The notes under the pieces were generated by a model. That model worked only from the letters and a program-made list of their open reading frames with translations, searched no databases and was not told the origin of the DNA. A stretch of 64,000 bases of DNA from Coriobacteriaceae bacterium (GTDB taxonomy: Bacteria; Actinomycetota; Coriobacteriia; Coriobacteriales; Eggerthellaceae), in contig SUUE01000003.1 of assembly GCA_015062685.1 (NCBI GenBank), positions 62,001 to 126,000 of the forward strand, written 5' to 3'. The position numbers and the translations under genes are program-made. This document shows positions 1 through 7,346 of the stretch, in pieces. The first letter of the stretch is position 1, and the number at the start of each line of letters is the position of its first letter.

Positions 1-242
1 ACCATTTCGGGCGCTATGGAACGACGGGCACCACGGTCCAGGTGCGCGGCGAGTTCCATCAGGCCTGCTCGGAGCACGACGGCCTTCCCGACATTCACGC
101 CACGAACTCGGCGGTCATCGCGCGTGGCTTCGACCACCCCGACGAGTTCAAGAGCGAAAACTACATGATCGGCGCTTTCCTGGCCCTGATCGGGGCCGGC
201 CTGCTCGCTCTGTATTATTTCGTTCGCGAGCGGGCTCGATAG
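1..242 (+). CDS. C-terminus of a membrane protein, cut by the window start
   Basis: An open frame enters from the left edge (codons begin at base 3) and stops with TAG at 240-242. The visible ~79 residues end in one clear hydrophobic segment (about 20 residues rich in Ala, Leu, Gly and Ile) followed by a short Arg-rich tail, so the protein finishes with a membrane helix and a cytoplasmic end. The part before it is hydrophilic with several His and one Cys. I do not recognise the family. It lies 7 bases upstream of rsgA on the same strand, so the two are probably cotranscribed. Confidence 0.6.
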   Translation, partial: HFGRYGTTGTTVQVRGEFHQACSEHDGLPDIHATNSAVIARGFDHPDEFKSENYMIGAFLALIGAGLLALYYFVRERAR

Positions 243-249
243 GGCAACC

Positions 250-1227
250 GTGGAGGGCACCGTCGTCAAGCTCGATCGCGGGTTCCCGCTCGTCCGATGC
301 GACGACGGCGCGAACGTGCGCTGCGAGCACGCCACGGCCCTCGTGAAGGGGGAGCGCCTGCGGGCGGTCATCGGCGACCGTGTGATCGTGTCGATGCCCG
401 AGGGGCACGATAAGGGCATAATCGACGGCATATTGCCGCGCCGTTCTTCTTTTGTGCGCAAGGATCCCGCCGACCGCACTTCCCACCAGGTGCTCGCTGC
501 CAATTTCGAGCTGGTTATCATAGCCGAGCCCATCGTGCAGTTGAACCGCCGGCGCCTCGAGCGCGAGCTCGTGTTGGCGCACGAGACCGGCGCGCGCGTG
601 GCGGTGGTGCTGACAAAGGCCGATCTGGCGGGGCTCGATGAGGCGGAGGCCGTGAGGCAGGAGGTGGCCGACTTGGCTGGCCGATCGGTTCACGTGCTCG
701 TTGCGTCTATCGGCGACGCCCCTTCCATCGAGCGCGTGCGCGCCCTGCTTTCCGCGGGCGAGGTGGCTATTCTCATCGGGAAGAGCGGCGTGGGCAAGTC
801 GAGCTTGGTGAATATGCTCGCCGGCGGCGAAGTTCAGGATGTGGGGGAGGTGCGCTCCTTCGACGGGAAGGGGAGGCATACGACGGTTGATCGGGTGATG
901 GTCGATATCCCCGGTGGCGGGCGCGTCGTCGACATGCCCGGCGTCCGGGGGCTCGGGCTTTGGGACGCGGATGCCGGCCTCGGGGTGGCGTTCGCCGACG
1001 TGGAGGAGCTGGCCGCATCGTGCCGTTTCCGAGATTGCAAGCACGCCGACGAGCCTGGGTGCGCTGTGCAGGCCGCTGTGAAGTCGGGTGACCTGGCCCA
1101 AGCGCGCCTCGATTCCTACCGCTCGTTCGGCGCCGAGCTCGAAGGCGTCCGCACCCGCCGCGACGAAGCCCGCCACATGCGAGGCGAGAAGGCTTCCGAC
1201 CGTCGCCGCAAGAAGAAGGGCCGGTAG
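250..1227 (+). CDS. rsgA: Small ribosomal subunit biogenesis GTPase RsgA
   Basis: 325 residues with a GTG start. RsgA is a circularly permuted GTPase that checks maturation of the 30S subunit. Domains in order: N-terminal OB fold (1-75), then G motifs in permuted order: G4 TKADL near 121, G1 GKSGVGKSS near 180, G3 DMPG near 225 (the usual DTPG has Met here). A C-terminal zinc motif follows near 255-270 (CRFRDC, H, then C), with a basic tail ending KKKGR. Length and order match the family. The start is set by the 7-base gap to the preceding gene; an upstream Shine-Dalgarno is weak. Confidence 0.95.
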   Translation: MEGTVVKLDRGFPLVRCDDGANVRCEHATALVKGERLRAVIGDRVIVSMPEGHDKGIIDGILPRRSSFVRKDPADRTSHQVLAANFELVIIAEPIVQLNRRRLERELVLAHETGARVAVVLTKADLAGLDEAEAVRQEVADLAGRSVHVLVASIGDAPSIERVRALLSAGEVAILIGKSGVGKSSLVNMLAGGEVQDVGEVRSFDGKGRHTTVDRVMVDIPGGGRVVDMPGVRGLGLWDADAGLGVAFADVEELAASCRFRDCKHADEPGCAVQAAVKSGDLAQARLDSYRSFGAELEGVRTRRDEARHMRGEKASDRRRKKKGR

Positions 1228-1268
1228 CGCGCGGGCCTTGCGCTATCGCGGGGCGCTGCTGACGCGCT

Positions 1269-2231
1269 TCAGCCGAGCGGGTACTGCTCGAAGTACTCGC
1301 TGCAGTTCTCGGCCAGGAAATGCTTCAGCACGCCCACCGTGTGGCGAGCGCGCAGCGACAGTTTCGCATGGCGCGGATACAGGAACCCAACGAGCGATAT
1401 CGATTCGGGCGTCGAGAGCGGTGTGAAGTGCAGGCCATCCGTGGGCATGCTGCTGTCCATTTGCGAAAGGAAGAAGCCGAACGAGTCGTATGCTGCAATC
1501 GCGTCGTAGTCGCACGCCTGGAGGTAGTTGAGCAGCATGCGGGGGCTGGCGACCTCCATGCGCACGTTCTCGAGCGGGTAGTCCCTGAAGAGCCGGTCGG
1601 CCAGTTGGCGCATCTCGCGGAATGCGTTCATGGCCATCGGCATCTTGTGGATCGCCTCGCGGTGGAGGGCCTCTTCTCCGGCGAGCGACGACCCTTCTTT
1701 CCACACGAAGCCGTAGCGCGTCTTCACGATGGGTTCGAACTGGACGTCGGGGTTCTCCAGCACCTCGCCGAGGGAGTGGGCGTGGACGTCGAGGTAGCTC
1801 AGGTCGCTCCCGTCGGAGTGCACGGCGTGGGCAATCAGCTTGTCGAAGGGCTCCTCGACGTAGTGCGTTCGCTCGGCGAGCATGCCCACGTATACGGGGT
1901 TCGCGCCGGCCGTTTGCGCTCCGTAGTAACTGACGTGCAGGTTAATGGGCTCGTCGCCTTCGGGGCTCGCGAGGCGCGTTCCCACGAGTTCCTCGGCCAT
2001 CATGTCGTAATTGGCCACGATGCGCTTGGCGTATTTCAGCAGCGCCTCGCCTTCGGCGGTGAGCCTCACGCCGCGCCTGTTGCGTTCCACCAGCTTGTAG
2101 CCCAGCTCGGACTCCATCGATGAGATGGCCTTGTTGATTCCTTGCTGCGAGATGAACATGCTCTTCGCAGCTCCGTAAAACGAGCCGGCCCGTGCCAGCT
2201 CGATGAAATAGCGCAGGCTCTCGATCTGCAT
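1269..2231 (-). CDS. LysR-family transcriptional regulator
   Basis: 320 residues. The N-terminal ~60 residues form the LysR winged helix-turn-helix (MQIESLRYFIELARAGSF, then the recognition-helix region around SQQGINKAISSMESELG). The rest is an effector domain of the usual length. It is transcribed away from the molybdopterin oxidoreductase at 2466, with 234 bases between them, the classic layout in which a LysR protein controls the divergent gene and itself. Inference: it senses the substrate of that enzyme. The effector domain diverges enough that the ligand cannot be read from sequence. Confidence 0.9.
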   Translation of the reverse strand: MQIESLRYFIELARAGSFYGAAKSMFISQQGINKAISSMESELGYKLVERNRRGVRLTAEGEALLKYAKRIVANYDMMAEELVGTRLASPEGDEPINLHVSYYGAQTAGANPVYVGMLAERTHYVEEPFDKLIAHAVHSDGSDLSYLDVHAHSLGEVLENPDVQFEPIVKTRYGFVWKEGSSLAGEEALHREAIHKMPMAMNAFREMRQLADRLFRDYPLENVRMEVASPRMLLNYLQACDYDAIAAYDSFGFFLSQMDSSMPTDGLHFTPLSTPESISLVGFLYPRHAKLSLRARHTVGVLKHFLAENCSEYFEQYPLG

Positions 2232-2465
2232 GCGACCCCTCTTCGCTCGTCGTCACCCCGGCGGAATATAGCTTACGACAGTATACACAGCCATTGGTTG
2301 CCTAATATGCATACGAGTCGTTTCTGTACGGTGTTATGCGTGGGGAATTACACTTTCCAACAAGGGTCTTGCGTATGGAGGGATGCGCAGGAAAGAGGGG
2401 GTTTCATCTGCGCGTTTCCTTTTCGCGAGGCAGTATTAGACGAGAGTGAAAAGGAGGGAGAGCGT
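2232..2465. promoter_or_regulatory. Divergent control region, lysR / bis-MGD oxidoreductase
   Basis: No gene is visible here. The region should hold both promoters and the LysR operator. At 2293-2306 ATTGGTTGCCTAAT is an imperfect dyad with T-N11-A spacing, a candidate LysR box. The oxidoreductase start is preceded by a strong Shine-Dalgarno, AAGGAGGGAG at 2451-2460. The operator call is a guess from spacing and symmetry. Confidence 0.4.
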
Positions 2466-4862
2466 ATGTCACCTGACGAGTCTTACGTGTACACGTGTTG
2501 CCCGGGGTGGGGCGACCACGAGTTCTGTGCGCTCAAGACCATCGTCAAAGATGGCAAGATCGTGCGAACCGAGAAAGCGGATTACACGGGCGCCGAGGAA
2601 AACGAGGGCTACATCTGCCAGAAGGGCATCATGTCATGCCGGCAGCCCTACAACCCCAAGCGTCTGACCCATCCGCTGAAGCGCGTCGGCGAGCGCGGCG
2701 AGGGCAAGTGGGAGAAGATCAGCTGGGACCAGGCGATGGATGAAATCGCCGCTAAGCTGCTCGAGCTGAAGGACAAGTATGGCCCCGAATCGCTGGCCAT
2801 GTGGGACGTCGTGGCATCCGTGCCGCCGAGCCAGGGCCTGGCAGCCGTGCTGTCGTCCCGCTTCATGGGGCTTTGGGGCGCGACCGATCCCGTGCAGGCA
2901 TACGGCCTGGACAACGGCCCGTTCTATGCGGCGTTCTTCGATTTCGGCAATTTCTACAAGTATATGACCACTGATCCGAAGAACTTTGACACGTCTGACT
3001 ACATCATCGTCTGGGGCGCAAATCCAGTGGAGAACCAGCAGCGCATTGCCAAGCACCTTGTAGAGGCGAAGGCCAATGGCGCCAAGATCGTCGACATCGG
3101 CCTTCTGTTCGACGGAACAGCAGGCTTTGCGGACGAGTTCATCCCGGTCAAGCCCGGCTCCGACCCCGCGCTTTCCATGACGATGGCCAACCTCATCATC
3201 CAGCGCAAGCAGTATAAAGAGGACTTCCTCCTTGCTTACACCGTGGCGCCATTCCTCGTGCGCGACGATGACAGCACGTTCCTGCGCGATGCCGACGGCA
3301 ACTACGTGGTGTGGGACCTCGAGGCGAACGCGCCCTGCTCGACCATCCTCGGCCAGCAGGCGCTGCCGTGCGACAAGCCCGAGCTCGACGGCGCACACGT
3401 CGTTGACGGCGTTGCGTGCAAGACGGCGTTCGCCCGCCTGCGCGAGCATGCGGCGAGCTACACGCCCGAATGGCAGGAGGCTATAACCGGCGTGCCGGCC
3501 GAAGTTGCCGTTCGTCTGACCGACGAGTACGTGGCCGCCCCCTCGGCCTACATTTTCGGCGCGCTCGGCCTGCGCTACCAGAACCAGGGCGAGTCGTACC
3601 GTTCGTTCTACCTGTTGGGTGCCCTGACCGGCAACCTGGGTCGCCCGGGCGCCGGCGTCACGTCCGAGATGCTGCCGGCGGGCTTCCCGCTCGTGTTCAA
3701 CGACCATGCGATCACAATGCCCGAGGGCCGCGAGAACTACAAGGGCAAGCTGCTTCGCCAGGCGGAGTTTATCGAGCAGGTGAAGACGCAGGAACCGTAC
3801 CCTATCAAGGCCTTCTGGGTCATTGCGGGCAACCCCGTGCACAACTGCCCGAATCGCGGTCTCTGGATCAACGAGATCTTCCCGCAGATGGAGCTCATCG
3901 TCGACATCGACATCTGGATGACCGATACGGGCGAGTACGCCGACTACGTTCTGCCCGATTGCATGCCCTTCGAGCGCTACGAGCTCGTGGCTTCGGCGGC
4001 TTACAACCACGTGGTGCTGCAGGAGCCGGCTATCGAGCCGGTTGGCGAGGCCAAGGACCCGACGTTCGTCTATTCCGAGCTGGCCAAGCGCGTTGGCCTC
4101 GGCGAGTATTTCGACAAGACCGCCGAGGAGTGGATCGAGGTTCGCCTGCAGTCGCAGTATCCGATGATCGCGGGGATCCAGCCGCCGCTCACCTACGAGA
4201 GGCTGAAGAAAGAGAAGATGGTGCGCGCAGCCACGCCGCCGGTCAACTGGGACCCGTTCATGGGCCTCAACTTCGATACTCCGCATAGGCGCATGGAGTT
4301 TTACGCCGAGAAGCTCGTGCCGGTCAATGACCAGCTGGCGAAGTATCTGCCCCCGCTCGAGGCGCCCACGCCCATGAGCCTGGGCAACGGCACCGCCAAG
4401 GGCCAGTACCACTTCTTCAGTGGCCGCCAGCGGTTTTTCATGCAGTCGATGTTCACTGACGACCCCGTGATGGCGGAGCTGTCGGGCGGCAAGCCCACTG
4501 GGCGCATGAACCCGGCTGACGCCGCGAAGGAGGGCATCAAGGACGGCGACAAGGTTGAGGTCTACAACGGACGCGGCCACGTGGTCATCGAGATGCGCCT
4601 CGATCAGGTTATTCCGCCGGGAACCATTCAGGTGTGGTTCGGTTGGCGCCACGAGGCGTTCGAGGAGGGCATGTACTCCGAGCTCATCGTGCCGCTGGGC
4701 AGTAATGAAACCATCGACGACCGCGCCGAGAACTGGGTGAAGTGCACCTACGAGGCCAACGGCTACCAGCCCGGCTTCGCCACGGGCGGCTTCGGCGGCA
4801 TGGCCGGTGCATGGGACACCATTTGGGATTGTGCATGCGATATCCGCAAGGTCGAGGCGTAA
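2466..4862 (+). CDS. Bis-molybdopterin guanine dinucleotide oxidoreductase, catechol dehydroxylase / acetylene hydratase-like
   Basis: 798 residues from ATG 2466, chosen because AAGGAGGGAG lies 5 bases upstream; the frame stays open further upstream but without family sequence. There is no Tat signal, so the enzyme is cytoplasmic. Cys11, Cys12, Cys21 and Cys51 (motifs TCCPGW and ICQKG) can hold one [4Fe-4S] cluster. The molybdopterin domain includes IIVWGANPVENQQ near 178, a WVIAGNPVHNCPNRG segment near 457 and DIWMTDTGEYADYVLPD near 485; a C-terminal dinucleotide-binding domain starts near 640. The small ferredoxin follows by 12 bases. In Eggerthellaceae such soluble enzymes with a ferredoxin partner include catechol dehydroxylases. 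Family is clear; the substrate is inference. Confidence 0.88.
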   Translation: MSPDESYVYTCCPGWGDHEFCALKTIVKDGKIVRTEKADYTGAEENEGYICQKGIMSCRQPYNPKRLTHPLKRVGERGEGKWEKISWDQAMDEIAAKLLELKDKYGPESLAMWDVVASVPPSQGLAAVLSSRFMGLWGATDPVQAYGLDNGPFYAAFFDFGNFYKYMTTDPKNFDTSDYIIVWGANPVENQQRIAKHLVEAKANGAKIVDIGLLFDGTAGFADEFIPVKPGSDPALSMTMANLIIQRKQYKEDFLLAYTVAPFLVRDDDSTFLRDADGNYVVWDLEANAPCSTILGQQALPCDKPELDGAHVVDGVACKTAFARLREHAASYTPEWQEAITGVPAEVAVRLTDEYVAAPSAYIFGALGLRYQNQGESYRSFYLLGALTGNLGRPGAGVTSEMLPAGFPLVFNDHAITMPEGRENYKGKLLRQAEFIEQVKTQEPYPIKAFWVIAGNPVHNCPNRGLWINEIFPQMELIVDIDIWMTDTGEYADYVLPDCMPFERYELVASAAYNHVVLQEPAIEPVGEAKDPTFVYSELAKRVGLGEYFDKTAEEWIEVRLQSQYPMIAGIQPPLTYERLKKEKMVRAATPPVNWDPFMGLNFDTPHRRMEFYAEKLVPVNDQLAKYLPPLEAPTPMSLGNGTAKGQYHFFSGRQRFFMQSMFTDDPVMAELSGGKPTGRMNPADAAKEGIKDGDKVEVYNGRGHVVIEMRLDQVIPPGTIQVWFGWRHEAFEEGMYSELIVPLGSNETIDDRAENWVKCTYEANGYQPGFATGGFGGMAGAWDTIWDCACDIRKVEA

Positions 4863-4874
4863 GGGGGATAGAAG

Positions 4875-5282
4875 ATGACTGAGATGAACGAGAAGACCAT
4901 CCTGGTCGACCTCCAGCGTTGCATCGGCTGCTGGACTTGTTCGTTGGCCTGCAAGGTGGGCAACAACTTGCCCGACGACGAGTTCTTCCTGACCGTGCGC
5001 ACGCTCGGCTCGGGCGAGGGCATCGACCGTCCCGCCGGCATATGGCCGAACCTGCACATGAGCTGGCAGCCCGTGTGGTCCAAGAGCTGCGTGAAGTGCC
5101 CGAGCCGCTTGGCTGCAGGCGACAAGCCCTACTGCGTGAACGCTTGCCCGTGCGACGCGCTGACCATTGGCGATGCGGCAGCAGCGAAGAAGGAGGAGCT
5201 CGCAGATCGCGGCTTCCGCTTCTTCGAGCTGCCCTCGTGGGAGAAGTCGAAGGACGGCATCCTCTACGCCGAGAAGAAGTAG
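4875..5282 (+). CDS. Two-cluster [4Fe-4S] ferredoxin subunit
   Basis: 135 residues. Cys motifs CIGCWTCSLAC (16-26), CVKC (near 76) and CVNACPCDAL (near 90) can hold two [4Fe-4S] clusters, about half the set of a DmsB/NrfC-type four-cluster subunit. It starts 12 bases after the oxidoreductase stop, so the two form an operon and this protein most likely feeds electrons to the molybdenum or tungsten centre. No signal peptide and no membrane anchor gene follow, which agrees with a cytoplasmic complex. Confidence 0.88.
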   Translation: MTEMNEKTILVDLQRCIGCWTCSLACKVGNNLPDDEFFLTVRTLGSGEGIDRPAGIWPNLHMSWQPVWSKSCVKCPSRLAAGDKPYCVNACPCDALTIGDAAAAKKEELADRGFRFFELPSWEKSKDGILYAEKK

Positions 5283-5309
5283 CCGTTAGGCGTTAACCAG
5301 CGCAATGGC

Positions 5310-5339
5310 GAGGCCGGCCGCGATTCTGCGGTCGGCCTC
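5310..5339 (+). terminator. Hairpin after the oxidoreductase operon
   Basis: GAGGCCGGCCGC (5310-5321) and GCGGTCGGCCTC (5328-5339) pair with one G-T wobble around a 6-base loop; the stem extends outward as CGCAA with TTGCG. A T run (TCTTTTT) comes only about 15 bases later, so it is a likely but not textbook terminator. Confidence 0.6.
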
Positions 5340-5400
5340 GTTGCGTATGGTCTTTTTGGCTGTTGGACATGCGCGATCCAGTGAAATCGCCTTCCGCGGC

Positions 5401-5578
5401 AGGATATGCCACTAGTCTGAAGCCTGTTTTTCAGACTAGTGCCGAATCCCGCCAGTTGGCTTTCAGACAAACGCCGAATCCCGCCAAGTCGCTTCAGAAT
5501 AGTGTTGAATCCTGCCGCGAAACCGCGAAATCGTGGATTGAACCCCCTTCTTTTTCAGACAACCCCGAAATCCTGCCA
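5401..5578. repeat. Degenerate 25-base repeats at ~31-base spacing, with one inverted copy
   Basis: Four direct copies of a unit starting TTCAGAC and ending CGAATCCCGCCA lie at 5430-5454, 5462-5486, 5493-5517 and 5554-5578, at steps of 32, 31 and 61 (two times about 30). An inverted copy precedes them: ACTAGTCTGAA at 5411-5421 pairs perfectly with TTCAGACTAGT at 5430-5440 over an 8-base loop, and the pairing continues imperfectly outward. The copies decay left to right. No gene is seen in 5283-5989. Confidence 0.7.
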
Positions 5579-5659
5579 TGGATGAGTGCCCTGACGTTAA
5601 CGGCCTCCCACCCCGGAGGCGGGCAAAACGAGTCGATGCGCGCAAAAGGTCAGCGAGGA

Positions 5660-5753
5660 CGCCTGTGGTGCCCGAGATTGACTTGAAAGACAAGCGCATT
5701 GGCCTAATGGCCATGCGTGCAGGCTTGAAAGTCAAGATTGGGAGCCACAGGCG
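5660..5753. repeat. 94-base interrupted hairpin
   Basis: CGCCTGTGG (5660-5668) and CCACAGGCG (5745-5753) pair perfectly and the stem continues inward for about 15 more bases with mismatches. A second hairpin sits at the tip (CGCATTGGCC, TAAT, GGCCATGCG). No coding signal is convincing here; a 68-codon frame at 5578-5784 has no recognisable product. Confidence 0.55.
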
Positions 5754-5763
5754 GCCGCAGCGT

Positions 5764-5793
5764 CAAGAAAAAGGCCGTTCGTAGAACGGCCTT
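5764..5793 (-). terminator. Terminator, minus strand
   Basis: AAGGCCGTTC (5771-5780) and GAACGGCCTT (5784-5793) form a perfect 10-bp stem with a 3-base loop; read on the minus strand it is followed by TTTTTCTT. It lies just past the second copy of the tRNA-Gly 3' tail. Confidence 0.75.
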
Positions 5794-5800
5794 GAAAAGT

Positions 5801-5822
5801 TGGAGCGGGTGACGGGACTCCA
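5801..5822 (-). repeat. Second copy of the tRNA-Gly 3' tail
   Basis: The 20 bases at 5801-5820, plus one flanking base on the left, match the 3' end of tRNA-Gly at 5990-6009, including the CCA end. The offset is 189 bases. It has its own downstream terminator (5764-5793). The match stops inside the T arm, so this is not a functional tRNA. Confidence 0.85.
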
Positions 5823-5946
5823 TTTCGCTTCGCGAAATAACGGCTCCGCGCTAAAGCGCTCCGCCCGTCGGCCTACGAAATGCCCGCTGGGCATTTCGTT
5901 TAACGGCCTCCCACCTCATCGGTTCGAGCCCCTCTACGTTGTTGTC
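5823..5946 (-). repeat. Structured spacer between the two tRNA-Gly tails
   Basis: Contains three stem-loops: ATTTCGC with GCGAAAT (5823-5839), a CGCT/AGCG stem near 5848-5857, and CGAAATGCCC with GGGCATTTCG (5876-5898). On the minus strand a stretch GGGGCTCGAACC (about 5923-5934) is nearly complementary to the T arm of tRNA-Gly. TTAACGGCCTCCCACC at 5900-5915 recurs at 5597-5612. The order of parts matches the spacer downstream of tRNA-Phe. Confidence 0.6.
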
Positions 5947-5980
5947 GCAAAACGAAACAGGCACCGTTTCCGATGCCTGT
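5947..5980 (-). terminator. Terminator of tRNA-Gly
   Basis: ACAGGCA (5957-5963) pairs with TGCCTGT (5974-5980); on the minus strand the stem is followed by TTCGTTTTG. It lies 9 bases past the CCA end of the tRNA. Confidence 0.8.
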
Positions 5981-5989
5981 AGCGTTCGT

Positions 5990-6064
5990 TGGAGCGGGTG
6001 ACGGGACTCGAACCCGCGAATACCAGCTTGGGAAGCTGGGGCCTTACCACTTGGCAACACCCGC
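5990..6064 (-). tRNA. tRNA-Gly, anticodon CCC
   Basis: 75 bases with CCA encoded. The acceptor stem GCGGGTG pairs with CACCCGC; the anticodon stem CCAGC/GCTGG encloses TTCCCAA, giving CCC. The T arm holds GGTTCGAGTCC. On the minus strand TTGACA lies about 60 bases upstream as a possible -35 element, but no good -10 is spaced to it. Confidence 0.96.
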
Positions 6065-6134
6065 ATAGCATTCGCAATGATAGCGTTCTTTTGTCGAAGA
6101 TGCACGAATATGTGGCGAATTGTCAAAATATTTC

Positions 6135-6163
6135 TTGCACCGCCAGAAACGCTGGGTTATTAT
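6135..6163 (+). promoter_or_regulatory. Promoter of tRNA-Leu
   Basis: TTGCAC at 6135-6140, a 17-base spacer and TATTAT at 6158-6163. Transcription would begin near 6170, about 19 bases before the mature tRNA. Confidence 0.75.
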
Positions 6164-6188
6164 CTTTCTCGCTCGTTTTGCGAGTCAC

Positions 6189-6276
6189 GCGGGCGTGGCG
6201 GAATTGGCAGACGCGCTAGCTTCAGGTGCTAGTGGGGTTTAACCCCGTGGAGGTTCAAGTCCTCTCGCCCGCACCA
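6189..6276 (+). tRNA. tRNA-Leu, anticodon CAG
   Basis: 88 bases with the long variable arm of class II tRNAs and encoded CCA. Acceptor GCGGGCG pairs with CGCCCGC; the anticodon stem CTAGC/GCTAG encloses TTCAGGT, giving CAG. The variable arm contains TGGGGTTTAACCCCG. Confidence 0.97.
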
Positions 6277-6288
6277 CTTACTAACCAA

Positions 6289-6308
6289 GTCGCTTCGGCG
6301 GCTTTTTT
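6289..6308 (+). terminator. Terminator of tRNA-Leu
   Basis: GTCGC and GCGGC pair around a TTCG tetraloop, followed directly by six T. Confidence 0.85.
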
Positions 6309-6360
6309 GTTTTCTCGGCCGTTCAAGATCTTGCTCCTGGTTGCGGTTCCCCCTTTCGCA

Positions 6361-6564
6361 CATGAAGGCCGTATTGCGCCATCGTGCGCGTATGCTCTTG
6401 GTTCGTGGCGTGAAAACGCCTTAGTGCGCGACCTTCATAGGCCGCGTGGCGGAATATCGCGTACATGTACGGTATATCATGCCAGCGGCTCGCACATTAA
6501 GGCGATATCGCGCCGCGAAGCCTCGATTTTCCTGCGCAATGGCATGATTTGGCCTTAATGTACG
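6361..6564 (+). repeat. Dispersed palindromic element, family R, copy A
   Basis: About 200 bases that align almost end to end with the reverse complement of 19945-20150, and over the right two thirds with 44742-44860. It is built from units of about 25 bases reading TGGC..GATAT...TAATGTACG in alternating orientation, around a centre GTACATGTAC at 6461-6470. Shared blocks with copy B include CTCGATTTTCCTGCGCAATG and TTGGTTCGTGGCG. No gene is visible in 6310-6690. Confidence 0.8.
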
Positions 6565-6695
6565 GGCAGCCCGGGCGGTTGGCTCGCGGGAAGGGGCGAA
6601 TGGGGAATGCCGCCCCGTGGCGCGCGCCTTCCGCGTAACCCGAGTTTTATGTGGGATTGAAACGAGGCGCCCGCAGCGCCTTTACAATGCGCTCT

Positions 6696-7337
6696 ATGAG
6701 TTACCAAGCTTACATATTCGATTTGGACGGAACCCTGCTCGACACGCTGCCCGACCTGGTGCGGCTCACGAACATGGTGCTCGAGCGCTACAGCTGGCCG
6801 CAGCACTCGCGCGACGAGGTGCTCAGCTACGTGGGCGACGGCGGGCGCGTGCTGCTTCGCCGCGCGGCGCCGGCAGGCGTCAGCCAGGCCCAGGTGGACG
6901 AGGCGTTCGGGCTCTGGCAGGAGCTCTACCCGGAATACGGGCATGCGCTCACGAAGCCGTATGCGGGCATGGAGGATCTGCTCGCTCAGCTGAAGGCCCG
7001 GGGTGTGAAGCTGGGCGTGCTCTCGAACAAGTTCGACGCAGCCGTCAAGGACGTCATCGCGACGCATTTCCCAGGCATGTTCGACGTGGCGCGAGGGGAA
7101 TGCGAGGAAATTCCGCGCAAGCCCGACCCGCGCGGCCTCCTGAGCATGATCGGGCATATGGGCGTCGACCCGTCTCAAGTGGTGTACGTGGGCGATAGCG
7201 GAACCGATATGGCCGTCGCGATTGCGGCGGGAGCTCTGCCCGTCGGCGTGTCTTGGGGGTATCGCCCCGTCGATGAGCTCCGAGCCGCCGGTGCCGCCCG
7301 CATCGTGGACGACCCTGCCGATTTGGCTGTCCTGTAG
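6696..7337 (+). CDS. HAD-family phosphatase, phosphoglycolate phosphatase-like
   Basis: 213 residues from ATG 6696, placed five residues before motif I; alternatives at 6687 and GTG 6651 add non-family residues, and no start has a strong Shine-Dalgarno. HAD motifs in order: FDLDGTLLDT (nucleophile and acid Asp), VLSNK (motif II), RKPDP (motif III) and YVGDSGTDM (motif IV). A helical cap lies between motifs I and II. The family removes phosphate from small metabolites such as 2-phosphoglycolate; the true substrate is unknown. It runs into the next gene with a gap of 9 bases. Confidence 0.85.
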   Translation: MSYQAYIFDLDGTLLDTLPDLVRLTNMVLERYSWPQHSRDEVLSYVGDGGRVLLRRAAPAGVSQAQVDEAFGLWQELYPEYGHALTKPYAGMEDLLAQLKARGVKLGVLSNKFDAAVKDVIATHFPGMFDVARGECEEIPRKPDPRGLLSMIGHMGVDPSQVVYVGDSGTDMAVAIAAGALPVGVSWGYRPVDELRAAGAARIVDDPADLAVL

Positions 7338-7346
7338 AATGTGCCC

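Noticed and set aside
2634-5057. 807-codon open frame antisense to the molybdopterin oxidoreductase
   Set aside because: It mirrors the codon pattern of a clear gene in high-GC DNA and encodes no family sequence.
5430-5578. CRISPR array
   Set aside because: The gaps between repeats are only 6-7 bases in most cases, repeats decay, and no cas gene is in the window.
5578-5784. 68-residue basic protein
   Set aside because: The frame covers most of a large hairpin, has no Shine-Dalgarno and no recognisable sequence.
5801-6064. Prophage or island attachment sites attL/attR at tRNA-Gly
   Set aside because: Only about 170 bases lie between the tail copies, no integrase is in the window, and the same module exists at tRNA-Phe; the tRNA-tail module reading explains more.
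6226-6558. 110-residue protein starting inside tRNA-Leu
   Set aside because: It overlaps the tRNA, its terminator and repeat R; no start signal or family sequence.
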